From Propionibacteriales bacterium (GTDB lineage: Bacteria > Actinomycetota > Actinomycetes > Propionibacteriales > Nocardioidaceae), in contig JAICMS010000011.1 in NCBI GenBank assembly GCA_025929075.1, positions 1-36,323 on the forward strand: DNA of 36,323 nt, given 5' to 3'. The stretch's first letter is position 1. The number at the start of each line of letters is the position of its first letter. A program made the position numbers and the translations under genes. The notes under the pieces were generated by a model that saw nothing but the letters and a program-made list of their open reading frames with translations, had not been told where the DNA came from and searched no databases. Shown piece after piece: positions 31,687 to 36,323 of this stretch.

Positions 31687-33555
31687 GTGTCCGGGGACCC
31701 CGCCACTCGGCCGGTCATCGGCCAGCCGTCGCGACCGGCCGACTCCGCTGCCCGCTCGCGAGCACTGCTGACCGTCGCGACGATCGCGGTCGGCTTCGCC
31801 GCCGCCGACACTTACGTCGTCGTCCTCGCCTTGCCCGACATGATGACCACCGCGCACCTCGGGCCCGACCAGCTCCAGCGCGCCACCCCGATCGTGTCCG
31901 GCTTCCTGCTCGGCTATGTCGCGATGCTGCCGCTGATCGGCCGGATCGCCGACCTCCGCGGGCGGGTTCCGGTGCTTGTCGGCTCCCTCGTGCTGTTCGC
32001 GATCGGCTCGCTGGTCACCGCGGGCTCTTACGACTTGGCGTCGATGGTCGTCGGCCGGTTCCTCCAAGGCGTCGGCGGCGGCGGGCTGGTGCCGGCCACG
32101 CTCGCCTTGGTCGCCGACCGCTGGACCGCCGAGCGGCGAGGTCTGCCCCTCGGGATCGTCGGCGGCGTCCAGGAGCTCGGCGCCGTCGTCGGTCCGCTGT
32201 ACGGCGGGCTGGTGCTCGCCCACTTCTCCTGGCACGCGATCTTCTGGCTCAACCTCGCCGCCGCCGCGGCCCTGGCTCTCACCCTCACCCTCCTCTCCCC
32301 CGCCGAGACGGCAAGAATGCGCCGGTTTCGCGGGCGTGTCGGTGCAGAACTGACGTCTCGGCGGCCGGATCTCATCGGCGCCGTATTGGGAGTGCTCGCC
32401 CTCGTCGCACTCGGGTTGACGATGGTGCAGCCGGCCCGGCTCGCCTCGGGCCTCACCACCGGCTTGGCATTCGTGCCGTACGTCGGCGACTCAAGGTGGT
32501 CGACGCCGGTGGCGCTCGCGTGCTACCTGCTGGCGCTGCTCTTCGTGCTTCGTCAGCTCACCGCCCGGCGGCCGCTGGTCGGCGCACGCGGCGTCGCCGA
32601 CGTCGCCCGAGCGGCCGACCTCCCGGGGGCCGGGCTGCTCGCGTTCGCACTCGCCGCCGTCGTCCTTGCGTTCGCCACCTCGGATCCGGAGCGGGCGGTG
32701 TTCTCACCGGCCGGGCCATGGCTGTTGGTGCTCGCCGCAGGGGCCACCGCGGGGTTCGGCTGGCGCCAGCGGTGGGCGGCCAGCCCGCTCATGCCGCTGC
32801 GGGCGCTGCGCCCTCCCGCTGCCTGGGGAGCCGTCGCCGCCAGCTTCTTCGTCGGAGCGGCGCTGATCGCCGCGCTCGTCGACGTACCGATCTTCGCCCG
32901 GCTCACCGTGGCTCCTGACTCGCAGCTGCAGGCGGCGCTGGTCCTGCTCCGGATGCTGGTCGCGGTACCCGTCGGGGCGGTCCTCGGCGGGCTGGCGCTA
33001 CGACGCAGCCGGCCAGCCCCTCTCGCCGCGGTCGGCATGGCGCTGGTCGTGGCGGGCCTGGCGTGGATGGGCACCTGGACGTCGACGTCGCTGGAGCACT
33101 GGACGTCGACCGTGCCGCTCGTGGTCGGTGGGCTCGGCTTCGGGCTCGCACTTGCTCCGATCAACGCGGCGCTGCTGGCAGCCACACCCAACGCCGTCCA
33201 CGGTCTGGCCTCCGCCCTCCTCGTCGTCGCCCGCACCATCGGAATGCTGGTCGGCATCTCGGTGCTCACCACAATCGGGCTGCGCCGATATGCCGATGTC
33301 GTGGCCTCCGGGCCGACGGTCCGCCAGCTGTGTCCGAGCAACCAGTTCTGCACCGCCTACGAGGACCATCTCAAGCTCGCCGGCATCGCCCAGCTGCAGA
33401 CCGTCTTCGTCAGCGCGGCGGTCAGCGCTGCTATCGCCGGCCTGTTGTCCCTGTTGTTGCTGCGGACGGTCCGCCGCTACGTCGCCGTACCCCCAGCCTC
33501 GGCAGCTATCCCGTCCAGTAGCAGCCGTAGGCCGAAGTCGAAAACCTCCCGGTAG
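31687..33555 (+). CDS. P55-like MFS transporter (DHA2-type, 14 helices)
   Basis: 622 residues from a GTG 2 bases after the lipoprotein stop. About 14 hydrophobic helices. Helix 1 has the acidic AADTYVVVLALPDMM segment, loop 2-3 has GRIADLRGRVPVL, and helix 5 has GIVGGVQELGAVVGPLYGG (antiporter-type motif C). The neighbour relation to an LprG-like lipoprotein matches Rv1411c-Rv1410c, a pair reported to export triacylglycerol and act in drug tolerance. It is longer than P55 (about 518), mostly through an extra central segment and an external loop with two Cys (QLCPSNQFCTAYEDHL). The last ~26 codons overlap the convergent TetR gene by 79 bases. Confidence 0.88.
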   Translation: MSGDPATRPVIGQPSRPADSAARSRALLTVATIAVGFAAADTYVVVLALPDMMTTAHLGPDQLQRATPIVSGFLLGYVAMLPLIGRIADLRGRVPVLVGSLVLFAIGSLVTAGSYDLASMVVGRFLQGVGGGGLVPATLALVADRWTAERRGLPLGIVGGVQELGAVVGPLYGGLVLAHFSWHAIFWLNLAAAAALALTLTLLSPAETARMRRFRGRVGAELTSRRPDLIGAVLGVLALVALGLTMVQPARLASGLTTGLAFVPYVGDSRWSTPVALACYLLALLFVLRQLTARRPLVGARGVADVARAADLPGAGLLAFALAAVVLAFATSDPERAVFSPAGPWLLVLAAGATAGFGWRQRWAASPLMPLRALRPPAAWGAVAASFFVGAALIAALVDVPIFARLTVAPDSQLQAALVLLRMLVAVPVGAVLGGLALRRSRPAPLAAVGMALVVAGLAWMGTWTSTSLEHWTSTVPLVVGGLGFGLALAPINAALLAATPNAVHGLASALLVVARTIGMLVGISVLTTIGLRRYADVVASGPTVRQLCPSNQFCTAYEDHLKLAGIAQLQTVFVSAAVSAAIAGLLSLLLLRTVRRYVAVPPASAAIPSSSSRRPKSKTSR

Positions 33556-34148
33556 GTCAGCGCGTCGACGTACGGCGCCGCCGTCGCCACCGCGGGCATC
33601 TCGGACAGGCACTCGGGTGGAAGGCCTTGCCAGCCGGCATGCCCGGCGTCGGGGTCGAGGGGTGCGGCCAGCAGCACGCTGTCGACGAAGAGCACGACCG
33701 TGCGATAGGCCCGGGCTGCCAGATCCGGCGGGAAGCCGTCAGCGAGCATCGCCTCAATCATCACCTTGGCCGGCAGCAGATCCTGTCGGGTGACCGGCCG
33801 GTCTGAGTACAACAGCCGCACCGTCCGGGGATGGGCGGCCATCAAGTCGGCCCAGGCATGCACGACGCCGGCGACAACCTCACGCCATCCGCCAGCACCC
33901 CCCTGCTCTGCTGCCTGGTCGAGGTCGAGCTCAGCGAAGATGCGCTCGGCCATGGCAGCCAGCAGAGCCTGCTTGGAGTCGACGTGACGGTACAACGCCA
34001 TGGCGGTCGTCCCGAGCTCTTGCCCGAGCCGGTTCATCGACACCGCATCAAGCCCTTCGGCGTCGCCGATCTGCAACGCCGCCTCGACGATGCGGTCACG
34101 GTTGAGAGCGGGTGCCCGCGTCGACGGCCGAGATTGGCGAGGTGGCAT
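33477..34148 (-). CDS. TetR-family transcriptional regulator
   Basis: 223 residues from the ATG at 34148; an in-frame GTG at 34154 would add two. The N-terminal helix-turn-helix spans about residues 18-62: RIVEAALQIGDAEGLDAVSM, then RLGQELGTTAMALYRHVDSK with the recognition helix. The C-terminal part (GWREVVAGVVHAWADLMAAH, then RAYRTVVLFVDSVLLA) fits the TetR_C group that includes tetracycline-type and macrolide-type repressors. It probably senses a hydrophobic small molecule. The gene is divergent from a secreted beta-propeller gene and convergent with the P55-like transporter. A palindrome in its promoter is the likely operator. Start supported by a TAGTCT box 7 bases upstream. Confidence 0.92.
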   Translation of the reverse strand: MPPRQSRPSTRAPALNRDRIVEAALQIGDAEGLDAVSMNRLGQELGTTAMALYRHVDSKQALLAAMAERIFAELDLDQAAEQGGAGGWREVVAGVVHAWADLMAAHPRTVRLLYSDRPVTRQDLLPAKVMIEAMLADGFPPDLAARAYRTVVLFVDSVLLAAPLDPDAGHAGWQGLPPECLSEMPAVATAAPYVDALTYREVFDFGLRLLLDGIAAEAGGTAT

Positions 34149-34155
34149 AAGCACC

Positions 34156-34161
34156 AGACTA
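34156..34161 (-). promoter_or_regulatory. Putative -10 box of the tetR gene (leaderless)
   Basis: Minus strand TAGTCT followed by 7 bases and ATG 34148, the spacing that selects this start over GTG 34154. Confidence 0.45.
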
Positions 34162-34169
34162 CCCGAGAT

Positions 34170-34184
34170 GTTTATGCTATAAAC
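34170..34184. promoter_or_regulatory. Palindromic operator candidate for the TetR regulator
   Basis: GTTTAT-GCT-ATAAAC has 6-base perfect arms around 3 bases and is strikingly AT-rich in a GC-rich region. It lies between the divergent tetR and lipoprotein genes, 8 bases upstream of the tetR -10 box, and its right arm covers the -10 box TATAAA of the lipoprotein gene. TetR dimers typically bind 15-base palindromes like this one. Confidence 0.7.
34178..34183 (+). promoter_or_regulatory. Strong -10 box of the beta-propeller lipoprotein gene (leaderless)
   Basis: TATAAA, one base from the ideal TATAAT, followed by 7 bases and the ATG at 34191. It sits inside the palindrome, so a bound regulator would block RNA polymerase. 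Confidence 0.6.
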
Positions 34185-34190
34185 TCAGGC

Positions 34191-35234
34191 ATGCTCATTC
34201 ATCGGTCCCACCATGTACGTCGCCGTCACCTGGCACCGGTAACCCTGGTGCTCGCCCTCCTCCCGCTGGCCGCCTGTGGCGCCGCCGCCCACGTGGGACA
34301 TTCGGGCACACCATCCACTCATCGGCCTACCGGGCACGGCGGCGACGGGTCGCCACCCGGCCGAGGGTCCACCCACCCTGTTGGCGTCGTACGGCTGCTG
34401 AATCCCGGTGGCTTCCTCGACGACGTCGCGGTGACCGGCCACACGTTGTGGGTGACCGACATGGACGGCAACCGGGTCGTCCGTGTGGACACCGCGACCG
34501 GCCGGTTGCTGCCCGCCGCGCCGGTCGCCGACGGCCCCCTCGGCATCGTCGCGGCCGGCGACGCCGTGTGGGTCGCCAGCTACCAGGGGACGACGATCAC
34601 CCGGCTGAACCAGAGCGGTCACCGCACGACCGTCGTGCATACCCCCTCAGCCTCTCCTACCGGGCTGGCAGCGCAGGGACGGCAGGTGTGGGTCGTCGAC
34701 CAGAGCGACGGCAAGGGCCTGGTCGTCGACAACACGACGGGGAAGGTGCTGCGCCACCTCGCCACCGGCCTGCACGCCGGGTTCGCCGCCACGGCCTTCG
34801 GCGCCGTGTGGATCGGTGACTTCGCCGGCGACACCGGCCGGATCGCGCGGCTGTCGACGGCCAGCGGCAAGCCGGCGCTGCACACCGTCACCGGTCAGGC
34901 TCCGCTGGCCTTTGCGGCCGCGCACGGCGGGTTGTGGGTCTCCAACGCCAAGAGCAACACCGTGACCGAGATCGACCCGCACTCCGGCAAGGTCGAGCGT
35001 CGTGTCTCGCTGCCCGGTGCCGGACCGGGCGGCATCACGTTCGCGGCCGGCTCGCTGTGGGTCGGCGGCTACAACAACCAGACCCTCTACCGCATTGACC
35101 CGCGCACGGGCACAGTCCAGGCGCGACTGCACCTGGTCGGGCCTCCGCAGCAGCTGACGTGGGCGGCCGGGCATCTGTGGGTGGCCCTCTCGTCAGGGCA
35201 GATCGCAGAGGTCGTCACCCATCCGACCCACTGA
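34191..35234 (+). CDS. Secreted beta-propeller lipoprotein (YVTN/virginiamycin B lyase-like)
   Basis: 347 residues. The signal sequence (basic RRRH, then LAPVTLVLALLPLAAC) ends in a lipobox with lipidated Cys29. A Gly/Pro/His-rich linker (about 30-65) follows. The rest is a set of ~40-residue repeats with the pattern LWVTDMDGNRVVRVDTATG, VWVASYQGTTITRLNQSG, VWVVDQSDGKGLVVDNTTG, VWIGDFAGDTGRIARLSTASG, LWVSNAKSNTVTEIDPHSG and LWVGGYNNQTLYRIDPRTG. That is six to seven blades of an NHL/YVTN-type propeller. No catalytic His/Glu pair of virginiamycin B lyase could be confirmed, so a binding or scaffold role is as likely. Probably controlled by the divergent TetR regulator. Confidence 0.85.
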   Translation: MLIHRSHHVRRRHLAPVTLVLALLPLAACGAAAHVGHSGTPSTHRPTGHGGDGSPPGRGSTHPVGVVRLLNPGGFLDDVAVTGHTLWVTDMDGNRVVRVDTATGRLLPAAPVADGPLGIVAAGDAVWVASYQGTTITRLNQSGHRTTVVHTPSASPTGLAAQGRQVWVVDQSDGKGLVVDNTTGKVLRHLATGLHAGFAATAFGAVWIGDFAGDTGRIARLSTASGKPALHTVTGQAPLAFAAAHGGLWVSNAKSNTVTEIDPHSGKVERRVSLPGAGPGGITFAAGSLWVGGYNNQTLYRIDPRTGTVQARLHLVGPPQQLTWAAGHLWVALSSGQIAEVVTHPTH

Positions 35235-35273
35235 CGGCCAGCGCAGGTGGCGACCCCGGCCGCGCCGACGGTC

Positions 35274-36323
35274 TCAGACGGTCTTGATCAGCTGCGGCGC
35301 CCACCGATCCTGGGTGGTGCCGTCGCCCACCTGCCCGTAGCTGTTGTACCCCCAGCACCACACGCTGTGGTTCTGCCGGAAGCCGCAAGTGTGCTGTCCG
35401 CCCAGCGAAATCTTCGTCCAGGTCGTCGCCGTACCGATTCGCTCAGGACGGTAGTGGTTGTTGTGGCTGCGGTCGCCGAGCTGGCCGTGGGCGTTGTAAC
35501 CCCAACAGAACAGCGTGCCCTGCACCCGCAATGCACAGGTGTGGTAGTCCCCGGCCGAGACGTTGAGCCACTGGAAGCTGGTTCCGACCCGATGCGGGTA
35601 ATAGTGGCTGCCCGAGGTCCCGTCACCCAGCTGGCCAAAGGCGTTGTAGCCCCAGCACCAGATCGTGCCGTTGGTCCGGGCGCCACAGGTGTGGCCGTAG
35701 CCGCCGGTCACTGACTTCCAGTCCCGGGCCGTGCCCACCAACGTGGGAACGAACCTTCGCGAGGTGTCGCCGGTCCCCAGCTGCCCGTAGCCGTTGTAAC
35801 CCCAGCAGCGAAGCGTGTGGTTCGCCCGGATCCCGCAGGTGTGGTAGGTGCCAGTTGCGACGGTGAGCCAGTCGGAGTTGGGTCCGATCCGGATGGGGCG
35901 GTCCCGGTTGATGCTCGTCCCGTCGCCGACCTCGCCGTCGGCGTTGCGACCCCAGCAGCCGAGCGTTCGGTCGGACCGGACACCGCAGGTGTGGTCGCCA
36001 CCGGCGGACACGCTCAGCCAGTCGGCGCTGCCGACGCGGACCGGCCGGTAGCGGGTCGCCGTGTCTCCGACCCCCAGCTGGCCGTAGGCGTTGTACCCCC
36101 AGCACCAAAGTGAGCCGTCGAGCTTGATCGCGCAGGTGTGATCGCCACCGGCCGACACCTTGGCCCATGACGAACCGACGCCCACCTGGTGTGGTGTGAG
36201 CCGGTTCGCGGTCGTGCCATCCCCGAGCTGTCCGTAGCCGTTGTAGCCCCAGCACCACAGAGTGTGGTTGGTGCGGACGCCGCAGGTGTGAGCGCCGCCG
36301 GAGTCGACGCTGGCCCAACCGTA
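35274..36323 (-). CDS. RCC1-repeat protein, C-terminal part (5' end outside window)
   Basis: The frame is open to the right edge of the window, so 349 residues are visible and the start is not. It consists of seven near-identical units of 49-50 residues, each built as WxxVSAGxxHTCGVRxxxTL, then a CWGYNxYGQLGDGT core and a variable xxRxxPxxVG end. This is the RCC1/alpha-tubulin-suppressor type; seven blades would close one propeller. Each unit has two Cys (HTC and CWG) about 10 residues apart, a hint of disulfides and hence of secretion. It converges on the lipoprotein gene, with 39 bases between stops and no obvious terminator. Function unknown. Confidence 0.9.
   Translation of the reverse strand, partial: YGWASVDSGGAHTCGVRTNHTLWCWGYNGYGQLGDGTTANRLTPHQVGVGSSWAKVSAGGDHTCAIKLDGSLWCWGYNAYGQLGVGDTATRYRPVRVGSADWLSVSAGGDHTCGVRSDRTLGCWGRNADGEVGDGTSINRDRPIRIGPNSDWLTVATGTYHTCGIRANHTLRCWGYNGYGQLGTGDTSRRFVPTLVGTARDWKSVTGGYGHTCGARTNGTIWCWGYNAFGQLGDGTSGSHYYPHRVGTSFQWLNVSAGDYHTCALRVQGTLFCWGYNAHGQLGDRSHNNHYRPERIGTATTWTKISLGGQHTCGFRQNHSVWCWGYNSYGQVGDGTTQDRWAPQLIKTV
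35277..36317 (-). repeat. Seven tandem RCC1 repeats (period 147-150 bases)
   Basis: Seven coding repeats of about 49-50 codons, each containing the recurring TGC TGG GGC (CWG) and CAC ACC TGC (HTC) codons. The best-conserved DNA lies around the CWGYN core. More copies may exist past the window edge. Confidence 0.85.

Noticed and set aside
1-36323. Search for tRNA/rRNA genes, CRISPR arrays, insertion sequences, integrases and riboswitches
   Set aside because: Nothing found by eye: no short regularly spaced repeats other than the RCC1 coding repeats, no transposase or integrase motifs, and the longest gap between genes is under 200 bases.

Overview
The window is GC-rich, densely packed bacterial chromosome, almost certainly from an actinomycete (Actinomycetota). 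The evidence is the septation gene sepH beside a rhodanese sulfurtransferase, a DUF5998 gene beside an alkaline-phosphatase-family gene and a Pat-type acetyltransferase, a mycobacterial-style LprG lipoprotein/P55 transporter pair, a second GyrA-type subunit, frequent GTG starts, and many start codons that sit 6-7 bases behind a -10 box (leaderless mRNAs). Genus cannot be fixed from the sequence. I see no tRNA, rRNA, CRISPR array, insertion sequence or phage gene.

Layout. 1-2183: end of an MFS transporter, sepH, and a convergent thiosulfate sulfurtransferase. 2260-6477 (+): a three-gene lipid operon headed by an unusual fusion of an MGDG-synthase-type glycosyltransferase with a WS/DGAT acyltransferase, then a DMT/NIPA-like membrane protein and a short-chain dehydrogenase. 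16869-6487 (-): a tightly overlapping hopanoid operon, dxs-hpnC-hpnD-hpnE-polyprenyl synthase-shc-hpnG/ispH fusion-hpnH, preceded by a MarR regulator (16966-17415). 17547-24237: a VC0807-type membrane protein (+), then on the minus strand an MFS transporter with a suspect 5' end, a phosphatase-family protein, a DUF5998 protein and Pat. 24296-27872 (+): an AMP-forming acyl-CoA synthetase and an S9 peptidase. 27917-30956: a DinB protein (-) and a ParC/GyrA-like topoisomerase subunit (+). 30998-33555 (+): the LprG/P55-like pair. 33477-35234: a TetR regulator divergent from a secreted beta-propeller lipoprotein, sharing an AT-rich palindromic operator. 35274-end (-): an RCC1-repeat protein cut by the window edge.

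How the genes work together. The minus-strand operon encodes much of a route from central metabolism to extended hopanoids. Dxs and IspH belong to the MEP pathway, the prenyl synthase makes the allylic diphosphate, HpnD/HpnC/HpnE make squalene, Shc cyclises it, HpnH adds adenosyl, and HpnG removes adenine. HpnG and IspH are one polypeptide here. The plus-strand operon appears to act on diacylglycerol (glycosylation and/or acylation), and the LprG/P55 pair belongs to a family linked to triacylglycerol and glycolipid export, so the window is strongly oriented to membrane and storage lipids. Pat lies divergent to an acyl-CoA synthetase that carries the canonical acetylation motif, suggesting local control of acyl-CoA formation.

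Best candidates for something new: the glycosyltransferase-WS/DGAT fusion, the HpnG-IspH fusion, the TetR operator placed on a leaderless -10 box, and the C6-tract frameshift in the MFS gene.
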